From the NCBI RefSeq assembly GCF_038051995.1, contig NZ_CP150290.1:4206001-4270000 (forward strand): DNA of 64,000 nucleotides, in the 5' to 3' direction. This document shows, one piece after another, positions 37,903 through 45,459 of this stretch (position 1 is the stretch's first letter; every line of letters begins with the position of its first letter). Made by a program: the position numbers and the translations under genes. This DNA comes from Paenibacillus sp. FSL H8-0537. Lineage in GTDB: Bacteria > Bacillota > Bacilli > Paenibacillales > Paenibacillaceae. The notes beneath the pieces are model-generated. The model saw only the letters and a list, made by a program, of their open reading frames with translations. It made no database searches and was not told where the DNA came from.

Positions 37903-40900
37903 TTACAATCCGACCAATTCAGAGATGCGCCGGCTCAGCAGGTCTGCCGTTTCGCGCATCAGTTTTTCGCCGATCACATCGACATGGCGTGCTCTCCAGC
38001 TTTCCAGCGACGTGCCTTTCACCCAGCGGTTGAACGCCCCCAAGGCCGGGCCGCAATGTACCTGATAATCCACCGTGTGCTCGGCGTCCCCGCTGAGCGC
38101 CATGCGCGACGAATAGCCAAAATACCATTTGAAGATCAGCCCCATCTTGTGCTTGGGATTGCGATCCGCCTTCTCGATCTCCTGCGGGGCCACATAGGCT
38201 TGCACTTCGCGGTAGACCTCGTCGAAACTGCGCTTGAAGTAACGCTCTTGCAAAATGCGGCGGGTCTTCTCATCGATCTCCTCCAGCGAGTTGAACTGGC
38301 GGTAGAGATCGTACAGCTTGTTTGCACGGGCCGGGAAAAAGACGCCTTTTTTCAAAACCTGCACGCGAGCGCCGATCTCAAACATGTCGCCCGCGGGCGC
38401 ATAGGCCGTGTCCTGCACGTTCATCTCCTGCAGCAGATCCTTCACCGACTCGGACGTCTGCGCTTCCACCGTGCATTGGTTAATCGAGCCGGTCACGAGA
38501 TAATCCGCCCCGAGCACGAGCGCCGCCACCGCCGCTTCCGGGGTTCCGATGCCGCCGGCCGCTCCGATGCGAATCTTCTTCTTGTATCCGTATTTGACCA
38601 TCATCTCTTCGCGCAGGCGAACGATCGACGGAAGCAGCACGGAAGAGACTCCCTGATCGGTATGTCCGCCGGAATCGGCCTCGACGGTGATGTCATCCGC
38701 CATCGGAACTTCACGAAGCAGATCTGCTTCCTCGCGCGTGATCCGCTGTTCCAGCAACAGCTTGTCGACGATGCGCTCCGGTGCCGGGCTCAGAAACGCC
38801 TCAGCAACTTCCGGGCGCGAGATTTTGGCGAGGATGCGGTTTTCGACGATCACGCCGCCTTCTGCCGAGCGTTTCAGCCCTTTCGCCCGGTAGCGAACCA
38901 ATGCGGAGTTCACCGCCATGTAAGCGCTTGCTTCCACGTTTCGCACGCCGGTGCGTAGCAAGAGATCGACCGTCATCTCCTCCATCGATGGGCTGCCTTG
39001 GTTATGCAGCAGGTTCATACCATACGCCTCACCGCGCGTCAACGCCTGCTGAATCGTGCGGATCGCCTGTTCGATCTGCTCCAGCTTCATGCCACCGGTC
39101 CCGTAAAAACCCAGCATGCCCGCCTTGCCGACCTGAATGACCAGGCGCTCAGAAGCCACGCCGCGATACATCGAGCCCGTGACATAGGCATACTTCAAGT
39201 TATAATCCTTCTTGAACTCCTCATCCCCCAGCGATTCTGCCGTGCTCACCCTTCTCGACACACGCACGATCGGCCCGCTCACAGCTTCCCTCACCGGCAC
39301 GACCTCCACCGGAGCCAGAGCAGGCGCCTCAACAGCGGCTGCCACCTCCGCGACCGACGCTTTCGTCACCTCAGGCACAGTCACAGACACCGCCACAGCC
39401 ACCGGCACCACCTCTTCCGCCTCCTCCGCGTCATCCGCTTCCGGCTCGATCACGAGCGGTTCCGCTTTGCGGCGGATCGTGGTGACGAGCTTGGTCAGGA
39501 CATTGCCCGGCCCAACCTCTTCGATCTCGATCTCGCCAAGGCCCATCAGATAGCGCACGCTGTCCGTCCACTTGACCGGAGACACGATCTGCTGCACCAA
39601 ATTATCCTTCACCTGCCGTTGCTTATACGGACGCGCAGAAATGTTCGAGATGACTGGAATCTCCAGTTTTGAAAATTCAAACGATTCCAGATACGCTTCA
39701 AAACTCCGCTTGCTCTCCGCCATATACCGGGAATGGAAAGCACCGCTCACATTGAGCGGAATGTACATGCGCACGCCCGCTTCCTCAAAAAACGGCTGCG
39801 CGCGCAGGATGTCCGTATTCAAGCCAGCGATGACGATCTGGCCCGGCGAATTGTGGTTGGCGATGTCGATCCCGTCCAGCCCGTTCTCCATCAGCACCCG
39901 GTCGATCTGCTCCACCGTAAACCCGATCACCGCCGCCATGCCCCCACCGCTCGCAAGGCTCATCAGTTCGCCCCGCTTCTTGACCATCCGCAGACCGGTA
40001 GCAAAATCAAACGCCCCTGCTGCAAACAGCGCATTGTACTCACCCAAGCTGTGCCCGGCCACATAATCCGGCTTGCCTCCCGTCTCCTGCACCTTCTTGA
40101 GAAAACTCAGTGCGCTGACCACATACAGAGCCGGCTGCGTGTACTGCGTCTGGTCCAGCTGATTATCCGGGTCCTCCAAGCATAGCCTTTTGATGGAATA
40201 GCCCAAGATCTCATCCGCTTGTGCCATCAGTTCTGCAAACTCGTCAAACAGCGTACCTCCCATGCCTTTGTGCTGAGAACTTTGTCCAGGAAACACGTAT
40301 GCTTTCATAGGTTGTCCTCCCTTTCTGATGCGCAATGAAATGAGTTGCTCCAATTGCTCGCAAACCTTGTTGAAGTTCTTGAGATCCTGCTGATACGGCG
40401 TGAGGACCGCATAGCTTTGCGAGAGCGAATCCTGTTTAAAATTCCGCTTGGCCAGATTAGCCAGCGTTCCCGAAGGACCCAAGTCCACGTACAGGCAATC
40501 GTCTCCCTGCTCCAGCGCCTGCACCGCTTCGGCAAAGCGAATCGGCTGTCGCGCCACCTCCCAGAAATACTCGCTCCTCAGCGCCGTCTCCCGCCGCCCG
40601 GTCACCCCGGAATAAAATCGCACTCGAGGCTGGCGATACGAGAGCCCGCGCAGCCGCGCCACATAGGAAGCGGCAGCCGGATCAATCCATGAGGAATGGT
40701 ACGCAAAGGAGGCCGGCAGAATCTGATAGGTGATGCCTTTCTCCCGCAGCGCCTCCCCGATGCTCGGCAGCATCGCCGCCGGGCCGGCCACCACAAAATG
40801 CGCGTCCGAATTGATCGACGCCATCTCCGTGTTCTGACGCAAGAGCAGCATCCTGTCATAGAGGCTCGGCTCCTGCAGAATCCCGATCATCCCGCCGGGG

Positions 40901-41298
40901 AGACAGGTAGCCTCAAACGCCTTGGCCTGCTCCACCACCAACTCCAACGCTACCTCCACATCGAGCACACCTGCCACAGCCGCCGCCGCGAACTCGCCCA
41001 TGCTGCTGCCAAGGACCGCATCTGGCTTGACCCCGCGGGCCATCAGCGCCTGCGCCAGCGCATATTCCACCATGAAGATCGCGGGGTGGGTCAGCAGCGT
41101 CCGTTCAAACGGCTCGTCTCGGCGCTTGTCCTCCGCATACAGACGCGCCAGCACCGACTCCCCAACGAGCGGCGTCACCATCTCGTCCAACTTGTTCATC
41201 CACTTGCGAAACTCAGATACCTCCTCATAGAGCCCTCGACCCATCTGGTAAAACTGAGAACCCTGCCCGGAGAAAAGAAACACTACCGGATTGCCCAT
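37903..41298 (-). CDS. Trans-acting acylhydrolase/acyltransferase-acyltransferase-enoyl reductase fusion
   Basis: 1131 aa; the ATG follows AGGAGG at 7 nt. Three parts. Residues 1-320: an AT-fold domain with GQGSQ and nucleophile motif GSSMGE. This resembles the first AT of tandem trans-AT proteins, often an acyl hydrolase that clears stalled chains, though an acyl-loading role is possible. Residues 329-620: a second AT with GQSSQ, GHSLGE and GAFHSRYM, the malonyl-type AT expected to load extender units on every ACP. After a proline/alanine/valine-rich linker (about 630-690), residues 700-1131 are a PfaD-type FMN enoyl reductase ([37 protein letters not shown]). None of the PKS modules has its own ER, so any saturation depends on this domain. 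The gene is 36 bp after the hydrolase gene. Domain assignment is firm; the role of the first AT is inferred. Confidence 0.93.
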   Translation of the reverse strand: MGNPVVFLFSGQGSQFYQMGRGLYEEVSEFRKWMNKLDEMVTPLVGESVLARLYAEDKRRDEPFERTLLTHPAIFMVEYALAQALMARGVKPDAVLGSSMGEFAAAAVAGVLDVEVALELVVEQAKAFEATCLPGGMIGILQEPSLYDRMLLLRQNTEMASINSDAHFVVAGPAAMLPSIGEALREKGITYQILPASFAYHSSWIDPAAASYVARLRGLSYRQPRVRFYSGVTGRRETALRSEYFWEVARQPIRFAEAVQALEQGDDCLYVDLGPSGTLANLAKRNFKQDSLSQSYAVLTPYQQDLKNFNKVCEQLEQLISLRIRKGGQPMKAYVFPGQSSQHKGMGGTLFDEFAELMAQADEILGYSIKRLCLEDPDNQLDQTQYTQPALYVVSALSFLKKVQETGGKPDYVAGHSLGEYNALFAAGAFDFATGLRMVKKRGELMSLASGGGMAAVIGFTVEQIDRVLMENGLDGIDIANHNSPGQIVIAGLNTDILRAQPFFEEAGVRMYIPLNVSGAFHSRYMAESKRSFEAYLESFEFSKLEIPVISNISARPYKQRQVKDNLVQQIVSPVKWTDSVRYLMGLGEIEIEEVGPGNVLTKLVTTIRRKAEPLVIEPEADDAEEAEEVVPVAVAVSVTVPEVTKASVAEVAAAVEAPALAPVEVVPVREAVSGPIVRVSRRVSTAESLGDEEFKKDYNLKYAYVTGSMYRGVASERLVIQVGKAGMLGFYGTGGMKLEQIEQAIRTIQQALTRGEAYGMNLLHNQGSPSMEEMTVDLLLRTGVRNVEASAYMAVNSALVRYRAKGLKRSAEGGVIVENRILAKISRPEVAEAFLSPAPERIVDKLLLEQRITREEADLLREVPMADDITVEADSGGHTDQGVSSVLLPSIVRLREEMMVKYGYKKKIRIGAAGGIGTPEAAVAALVLGADYLVTGSINQCTVEAQTSESVKDLLQEMNVQDTAYAPAGDMFEIGARVQVLKKGVFFPARANKLYDLYRQFNSLEEIDEKTRRILQERYFKRSFDEVYREVQAYVAPQEIEKADRNPKHKMGLIFKWYFGYSSRMALSGDAEHTVDYQVHCGPALGAFNRWVKGTSLESWRARHVDVIGEKLMRETADLLSRRISELVGL

Positions 41299-41334
41299 CC
41301 ATGTCCCTCCTGAACGCGACTAGTCTGCCTTGAT

Positions 41335-42015
41335 TTATTTAAAATTGAACAATTGTCCCTGATTCTTGCGCATCCGAAACCGGACAAAATGCTCTATTTT
41401 CTCAATCTGAAAATAGATATTGTGCTCCAGCACATCCCGAAACGCCATGCCCGGCTCCTTGCCATAAGAATGACCCGGATACACCCGCACATGAGGGGGA
41501 GTGGACTTGCGAATCCTCTGAAAACTGTCATGCATCTGCTCCGGGGAACCTCCGGCCCCATCACAGACGCCGCAGCCTTCAATAAACACCGTATCCCCTG
41601 TGATCAGATCGTCTGCGAGCCGAAAACAAGCCCCGCCGGCCGTGTGCCCTGGCGTCAGCATGCAGGTGATAGGCGTCTCTCCCAGCCAGATCGTCTCCCC
41701 CTCCTCAAACGGATGCAGATTCCGACATACGAACCCGTAGGCATCGATCTCCTTGACCGACATGTACGCCCGCGCCGCCGGGTGGAGCTTGAGCAGCGGC
41801 TCCACCTTGTTGACATGATCGTGATGCGAATGTGTCAGCAGGATGCAAGCCAACTCCGCCTCCAATGAGCGAAGCATCCCGTCGAGCAACTCCAAGTCCC
41901 AAGCCGGGTCCACCACAGCCGCCTGCCGGGTTGCTTTGTCTACGAGTATGTACGCATAATTTTTCATGAACAAAAACTCAACCTTTAACGGGTGTAACTC
42001 ATAGCTCCGCCTCAT
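41335..42015 (-). CDS. Metallo-beta-lactamase-fold hydrolase (glyoxalase II-like)
   Basis: 226 aa from the ATG at 42015, preceded by GGGGAGG at 4 nt. The frame extends upstream, but only through the leader hairpin, so the longer version is not credible. Residues 1-30 start with MRRSYELHPLKVEF. The metal-binding signature THSHHDHV is near 68-75, and later GHTAGG, the aspartate of DLITGDTVF and GHSYGKE complete the fold. Homologous hydrolases (BaeB/PksB type) sit in many trans-AT PKS clusters and are thought to hydrolyse thioesters, but their role is not settled. This is the first gene of the PKS transcript, immediately after the leader terminator, so its expression should depend on antitermination. 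Confidence 0.88.
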   Translation of the reverse strand: MRRSYELHPLKVEFLFMKNYAYILVDKATRQAAVVDPAWDLELLDGMLRSLEAELACILLTHSHHDHVNKVEPLLKLHPAARAYMSVKEIDAYGFVCRNLHPFEEGETIWLGETPITCMLTPGHTAGGACFRLADDLITGDTVFIEGCGVCDGAGGSPEQMHDSFQRIRKSTPPHVRVYPGHSYGKEPGMAFRDVLEHNIYFQIEKIEHFVRFRMRKNQGQLFNFK

Positions 42016-42042
42016 CCTTCCTCCCCTCTCTTCAAGTCCTAA

Positions 42043-42098
42043 AAAGCAAGCACAAAAAAGTAGAGGAATGATCTCCTCTACTTTTTTGTGCTTGCTTT
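42043..42098 (-). terminator. Leader terminator of the PKS operon (25-bp perfect stem)
   Basis: Bases 42043-42067 pair perfectly with 42074-42098 around a 6-nt loop. Within it, an 8-bp stem (GTAGAGGA/TCCTCTAC) is flanked by six A and six T residues, the canonical layout of an intrinsic terminator that works in either direction. The outer 11 bp (AAAGCAAGCAC/GTGCTTGCTTT) extend the helix past the T-run. The structure ends 28 nt before the start codon of the first operon gene and about 490 nt after the proposed transcription start. Confidence 0.88.
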
Positions 42099-42112
42099 GG
42101 CTATTTATATAT

Positions 42113-42350
42113 ATATCTTCTTCCACCTTGCACAACAGATCCTGCACAGCCTCCAAGTTCAAACGGCAGTCCTTGGGACAGGCAATCGCAAAGACACGCT
42201 CCCCACTACCCAGCCCGCAACTCGGAACTGCGGAAAATGAGAGTAAGCCGCCAACTCGTCGCAATGAGAGATGCTAACCTGCAGATTGAGAGCGGCAGGG
42301 TGTACGATCAGCGGCTGGTGAAGAATCCCCCGATAGCGCACAGCAAACGC
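42113..42350 (-). pseudogene. Decayed PPTase-like gene fragment in the operon leader
   Basis: One minus-strand frame from 42341 reads RYRGILHQPLIVHPAALNLQ then VSISHCDELAA. This resembles the stretch of Sfp/AcpS-type phosphopantetheinyl transferases that ends in the SISH motif. After a frame change near 42200 the text VFAIACPKDCRLNLEAVQ could correspond to the following metal-binding D..E region. An in-frame TGA at 42351-42353 cuts the frame upstream, and the start of the gene is not recognisable. PPTases activate ACPs and often accompany trans-AT clusters, so a relic here is plausible, but the call rests on short motifs. A non-coding leader remains the alternative. Confidence 0.35.
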
Positions 42351-42461
42351 TCAACCAAGCGCTGTACGGGTCCACTCCCCCTCACACGTCAAGTCCCTGC
42401 ACGAAGCTCTCCAGAGGACACACTTCCCCCATGCTTCTTCCTCTCAATGCGATTCAATATG

Positions 42462-42514
42462 ATACCCTAAGTTCCTTCAACGTGCCTAAACATCGATTAA
42501 ATTAGCTTAGGTAT
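42462..42514 (-). promoter_or_regulatory. Structured leader RNA element, copy 1 (candidate LoaP recognition hairpin)
   Basis: In the minus-strand RNA an outer helix pairs 42514-42506 with 42471-42462 (nine pairs, G42467 bulged). An inner helix pairs 42501-42497 and 42495-42494 with 42482-42476, leaving U42496 bulged. It closes an 11-nt loop at 42493-42483 (AUGUU..GGC.). The loop and closing C-G/G-C pairs match copy 2 at 1833-1884; the outer helix has a different sequence but still pairs. It lies about 70 nt after the proposed start of the main PKS transcript. Function is inferred from the adjacent loaP-type gene and the downstream terminator. Confidence 0.65.
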
Positions 42515-42591
42515 TTTCTTAGATTCAACCAAATATCCGACCAACGAACTTACGAATTGAACAACATAACCCATTACACGAATACAGCTTA

Positions 42592-42621
42592 ATACTACTC
42601 TCATTCAACTTTGTTCGTCAA
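42592..42621 (-). promoter_or_regulatory. Probable sigma-A promoter of the main PKS transcript
   Basis: On the minus strand a -35 TTGACG (42621-42616) and a -10 TAGTAT (42597-42592) are separated by 18 bp. The same hexamers and spacing occur before PKS4 (1924-1953). Transcription would start near 42585, giving a leader of about 570 nt that contains the hairpin element, the PPTase-like relic and the terminator. Confidence 0.55.
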
Positions 42622-42687
42622 GGATTACTTACTAGAGACCTATTTATTCTATCCCCAGGTCTTGATATGGTATGGTAAAATAATACA

Positions 42688-42696
42688 TGGTATAAT
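42688..42696 (+). promoter_or_regulatory. Extended -10 promoter of the loaP-type gene
   Basis: TGGTATAAT is a perfect -10 hexamer (42691-42696) with the TG extension. No good -35 is found at 16-18 bp, as usual for extended -10 promoters. It precedes the antiterminator gene by about 70 bp and fires away from the PKS promoter, which lies about 70 bp to the left. Confidence 0.5.
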
Positions 42697-42765
42697 GTTG
42701 TAAAATATACTATTTTTTGCTTGGATATTTATTCAACATAATACACAAGTTGGGGGATGGCTATT

Positions 42766-43320
42766 TTGAATTGGTACGTACTATTCGTAGAAACCGGTCA
42801 AGAAGAGGTGGTGCAAAAGTTCCTGAACCTGTACTTTGATGAAACTTCCCTCCATTCTGTCGTACCGAAACGCAGAGTCCCCGAGAAGAAGGCAGGCGCT
42901 GTCAAGCACGTGCTGAAGAAAATATTCCCCGGCTACGTGTTGATCAAGACCCGCATGACCGATGAAGTTTTTCACACCTTGAAAAAAGTCCCCAAGTGCT
43001 ACAAGCTGCTTAGCCAAGGCAAACTCTACTCCAAAGATGAAGGAACCTATTACTCCAAAATTGACGAACGCGAGATGTCGCTGATCTTGCAGCTGATTGG
43101 AGACGGAGAGATCGTTGGCTATTCGGGCATCTACATAGAAAATTCACGTGTCTCCGTAACCTCCGGCCCGCTGCAGGGCATGGAAGGCATCATCACCAAA
43201 ATAGACCGTCGCAAAAAGCGGGCGAAGATCCACCTCAACTTCATGGGTGCCGAGAAGATCATCGACGTAGGCGTGGAGATCCTCTCCCCATGCATCCCGC
43301 AGCTACAAAAGACCACGTAA
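42766..43320 (+). CDS. loaP: NusG paralogue of the LoaP type (processive antiterminator)
   Basis: Most likely starts at the TTG at 42766 (NWYVLFVETGQEE...), 9 nt after GGGGG; an ATG at 42757 overlaps that ribosome site too closely. 184 aa. Residues 1-100 form the NGN domain that contacts RNA polymerase (NWYVLF..TGQEE, FPGYVLI). Residues 130-180 form a KOW domain (SGPLQGMEGIITKIDRRKKR). The protein is basic and is not the housekeeping NusG, which sits with secE and ribosomal genes. LoaP proteins are known to suppress intrinsic termination in long polyketide operons of Bacillus. This gene is divergent from a PKS operon whose leaders contain terminators and matching RNA hairpins, which fits that role. 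Distinguishing LoaP from other NusG paralogues would need a phylogeny. Confidence 0.85.
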   Translation: MNWYVLFVETGQEEVVQKFLNLYFDETSLHSVVPKRRVPEKKAGAVKHVLKKIFPGYVLIKTRMTDEVFHTLKKVPKCYKLLSQGKLYSKDEGTYYSKIDEREMSLILQLIGDGEIVGYSGIYIENSRVSVTSGPLQGMEGIITKIDRRKKRAKIHLNFMGAEKIIDVGVEILSPCIPQLQKTT

Positions 43321-43323
43321 AAA

Positions 43324-43356
43324 AACATCCCCGTTCCGGTTAGGAACGGGGATGTT
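43324..43356 (-). terminator. Terminator downstream of loaP, oriented leftward
   Basis: A 14-bp perfect stem (AACATCCCCGTTCC with its complement) closes a 5-nt loop. On the minus strand it is followed by a run of T, so it best stops transcripts coming from the sigF side. It lies 3 nt after the loaP stop codon and may also help end loaP, though no T-run follows on the plus strand. Confidence 0.6.
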
Positions 43357-43701
43357 CAGGCTGTTGAGAAAGTCTCGACAGCCCTCTTTATAAGCATTCG
43401 GTTTAATACGTCACCGCGTTACTATGATATAATAATGGTGACTTATACGAACGGAAGGTGTCGACCTATGCTGCGTTCTAATCGAGATAAACAACAAAGT
43501 TACGAGTTTGTTTCCATTGAAAGCTTAGTGCCTGCTGATCATATGCTTCGCAAGGTTGACAGCTGGTTTCTAGGTCTGGGATTAACAGAAAATGGTCGGC
43601 GGTCGTGTACTAGTTTCGGATTCAACCCATGTCGTTTAGATAACCAAAACAAAGAGAAACCCAAGCGTCTTGGAACAAGACGTAGGGTTTCTCGACAATC
43701 T
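43357..43701 (+). mobile_element. Internally deleted IS1182-type element
   Basis: A plus-strand frame with a start at 43468 encodes MLRSNRDKQQSYEFVSIESL followed by VPADHMLRKVDS, the characteristic N-terminus of IS1182-family transposases. After about 33 residues the similarity stops, and the catalytic region is absent. The segment is bounded by imperfect inverted repeats, about 10 of 14 bases: GGCTGTTGAGAAAG near 43359 and the complement of GTTTCTCGACAATC near 43687-43700. At about 345 bp it is far below the usual 1.7 kb, so it is a dead or MITE-like remnant. It sits exactly between the PKS control region and the sigF terminator. Confidence 0.6.
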
Positions 43702-43739
43702 AAAAGATCAAACCGCCCTATAAGGCGATTTGATCTTTT
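43702..43739 (-). terminator. Terminator of the spoIIA operon
   Basis: A 16-bp stem (one G-U pair in the minus-strand RNA) closes a 6-nt loop and ends in four T residues. It overlaps the last codons and the TAG stop of sigF, so the operon ends here. Confidence 0.75.
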
Positions 43740-44473
43740 ATGGACTGCAATATTTTTTTCTCCAGACGCGACACCTGTACTTGTGAAATGCCTAAACGAC
43801 TCGCTACTTCTGACTGCGTCTTATCCCGGTAATAACGTAAATATACGATGAGCCGCTCCCGCTCGCTGAGGCCTTCAATGGCCTCGGTCAGCGCAAGCTT
43901 GTCGAACCAGCGCTCCTGGGAATCATCAGCAATTTGATCCATCAGCGTAATGGGATCGCCGTCATTTTCAAATACCGTCTCATGAATCGAGGTTGGCGGC
44001 TTATTCGCTTCCTGCGCAAATACGACATCCTCTGGCGTAATACCCAGTCGTTCTGCCACTTCGCTAATGGTCGGCAGCCTTCCCAGCACCTTGGATAGCT
44101 CGTCTTTCATTTTGCGCACCTTATTGGCCGTTTCCTTGAGCGAGCGGCTAACCTTAAGCGTACCGTCATCGCGCAAAAACCGCTGGATTTCACCGATAAT
44201 CATCGGCACGGCATAGGTGGAAAATTTCACATCATAGGAAAGGTCGAATTTGTCAACCGACTTGAGCAGGCCGATACAGCCGATCTGAAACAGATCATCT
44301 GGCTCATAGCCGCGGTTGATGAAACGTTGAACGACTGACCATACCAAACGAATATTGCATCCTACAAGCGTGTCCCTTGCCAACGTGTCGCCAGACTGGC
44401 TTAATGCAATAAGCCGCTTTACTTCCGCATCATCCAAATACGGCTGAGCCGTTTGTTTCAACCCGGAATCCAT
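43718..44473 (-). CDS. sigF: Forespore sigma factor SigF (SpoIIAC)
   Basis: 251 aa from the ATG at 44473, 9 nt after AGGGG; an in-frame TTG at 44482 is less likely. Sigma-70 region 2 (FQIGCIGLLKSVDKFD, FSTYAVPMIIGEIQRFLRDD) is near 60-110, region 3 (GRLPTISEVAERLGI) near 130, and a region 4 helix-turn-helix (TQSEVASRLGISQVQVSRLE) near 215-238. SigF directs RNA polymerase in the forespore after engulfment begins and is held inactive by SpoIIAB. It closes the spoIIAA-spoIIAB-sigF operon. In Bacillus the spoVA genes usually follow; here a terminator, an IS relic and the PKS cluster follow instead. Confidence 0.97.
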   Translation of the reverse strand: MDSGLKQTAQPYLDDAEVKRLIALSQSGDTLARDTLVGCNIRLVWSVVQRFINRGYEPDDLFQIGCIGLLKSVDKFDLSYDVKFSTYAVPMIIGEIQRFLRDDGTLKVSRSLKETANKVRKMKDELSKVLGRLPTISEVAERLGITPEDVVFAQEANKPPTSIHETVFENDGDPITLMDQIADDSQERWFDKLALTEAIEGLSERERLIVYLRYYRDKTQSEVASRLGISQVQVSRLEKKILQSIKDQIAL

Positions 44474-44492
44474 GAGGTTCAACCCCTATGCG

Positions 44493-44939
44493 CTAGTTGT
44501 ATAGCGCTTTTTTCGATTCAATTCGTTTCAGCATGCTTACGCGCGTACCGCCGCCAAGCTCGCTGACAACCTCGAATCGGTCCATAAAATTTTCCATAAT
44601 CGTAAAGCCCATGCCCGAGCGCTCAAGCTCCGGCTTGGAAGTGTAAAGCGGCTGGCGAGCCAAGTCCAAATCTTCAATACCGCGTCCATGGTCAATAACC
44701 GTCAAGGAAACCGCGTCTCCTTCAATATAACCCTCTATCGTCACTTTGCCGGCTGCGTCGCTATCATAGCCGTGAATAATCGCATTGGTTACCGCTTCCG
44801 AGATTGCTGTCTTTAAATCATTCAGCTCCCCCAGGGTCGGATCGAGCTGGGAGACGAAGGCTGACACCGCTACGCGGGCGAAAGCCTCGTTCTCTGAGCG
44901 GGCGCTGAAGGTTAACATCATTTCATTGCGTCCATTCAC
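44493..44939 (-). CDS. spoIIAB: Anti-sigma-F factor / serine kinase SpoIIAB
   Basis: 148 aa from a GTG at 44939 that overlaps the spoIIAA stop by 4 nt (GTGA), with GGAGG upstream, so the two are translationally coupled. GHKL-type ATP-binding boxes are visible: [12 protein letters not shown] (N box), [10 protein letters not shown] (G1) and [14 protein letters not shown] (G2). SpoIIAB binds and silences SigF and phosphorylates SpoIIAA. Confidence 0.97.
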   Translation of the reverse strand: MNGRNEMMLTFSARSENEAFARVAVSAFVSQLDPTLGELNDLKTAISEAVTNAIIHGYDSDAAGKVTIEGYIEGDAVSLTVIDHGRGIEDLDLARQPLYTSKPELERSGMGFTIMENFMDRFEVVSELGGGTRVSMLKRIESKKALYN

Positions 44940-45289
44940 GATACCACCTCCAGACTTGAAATCGCCATCCGTTCATTATCATGAATCTCCAAAATTTTGA
45001 ACAAGCCCGACATTTCAAAAAGCCGGTGAACGCTTGGACTAACGGCACATACAACCATTTTCCCGCCTCTTGCCTTAACCTGCTTATACCTGCCCAGAAT
45101 GACGCCAAGCCCCGAGCTGTCCATGAATTGCAAATCCTTCAAGCTGAGAATGATGTGGTCGCTGCTTCCGCGTAAAATCGCATCCTCCATCTTGACCTTT
45201 ACGACGTCGGCTGTATGATGATCCAGCTCTCCGCGCAGACGTACAATAAGCACATTGCGATAATGCTCCAGTTCAGCTTGCAAATTCAT
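44936..45289 (-). CDS. spoIIAA: Anti-anti-sigma factor SpoIIAA
   Basis: 117 aa STAS-domain protein. The phosphorylatable serine lies in [16 protein letters not shown] near 57-58. The ATG follows AAAGGAGATG. Dephosphorylated SpoIIAA releases SigF from SpoIIAB. First gene of the spoIIA operon, preceded by a SigH-like promoter. Confidence 0.97.
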   Translation of the reverse strand: MNLQAELEHYRNVLIVRLRGELDHHTADVVKVKMEDAILRGSSDHIILSLKDLQFMDSSGLGVILGRYKQVKARGGKMVVCAVSPSVHRLFEMSGLFKILEIHDNERMAISSLEVVS

Positions 45290-45334
45290 AATTGCTGTTC
45301 ATCTCCTTTAAGCTGTGCATTTGGATAGAACTAG

Positions 45335-45364
45335 CATTTCTCCAGCGGGACACACGTTTCCTGC
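45335..45364 (-). promoter_or_regulatory. Candidate SigH promoter of the spoIIA operon
   Basis: On the minus strand GCAGGAAAC (45364-45356) fits the SigH -35 (RnAGGAwww). After 12 bp, GGAGAAATG (45343-45335) fits the -10 (RnnGAAT) with one mismatch. It lies 46 bp before spoIIAA. The B. subtilis spoIIA operon is SigH-dependent, so position and sequence agree. Confidence 0.6.
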
Positions 45365-45459
45365 ACGGCGACAAAACTAGAAGCAGAGCCCTAAGAGGTG
45401 ACAAAATATTCAGCCTAAGCTCGCTATTTTCCGGCAAAACCTTGCTCCGATAACCCGAT

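Noticed and set aside
41335..42264. Longer 309-aa version of the metallo-beta-lactamase protein
   Set aside because: The extra N-terminus would translate through the leader terminator and PPTase-like relic; the ATG at 42015 has a strong ribosome site.
43435..43851. 138-codon plus-strand ORF as an intact gene
   Set aside because: Only about 33 residues match a transposase; the rest reads through the IS end, the sigF terminator and antisense sigF.
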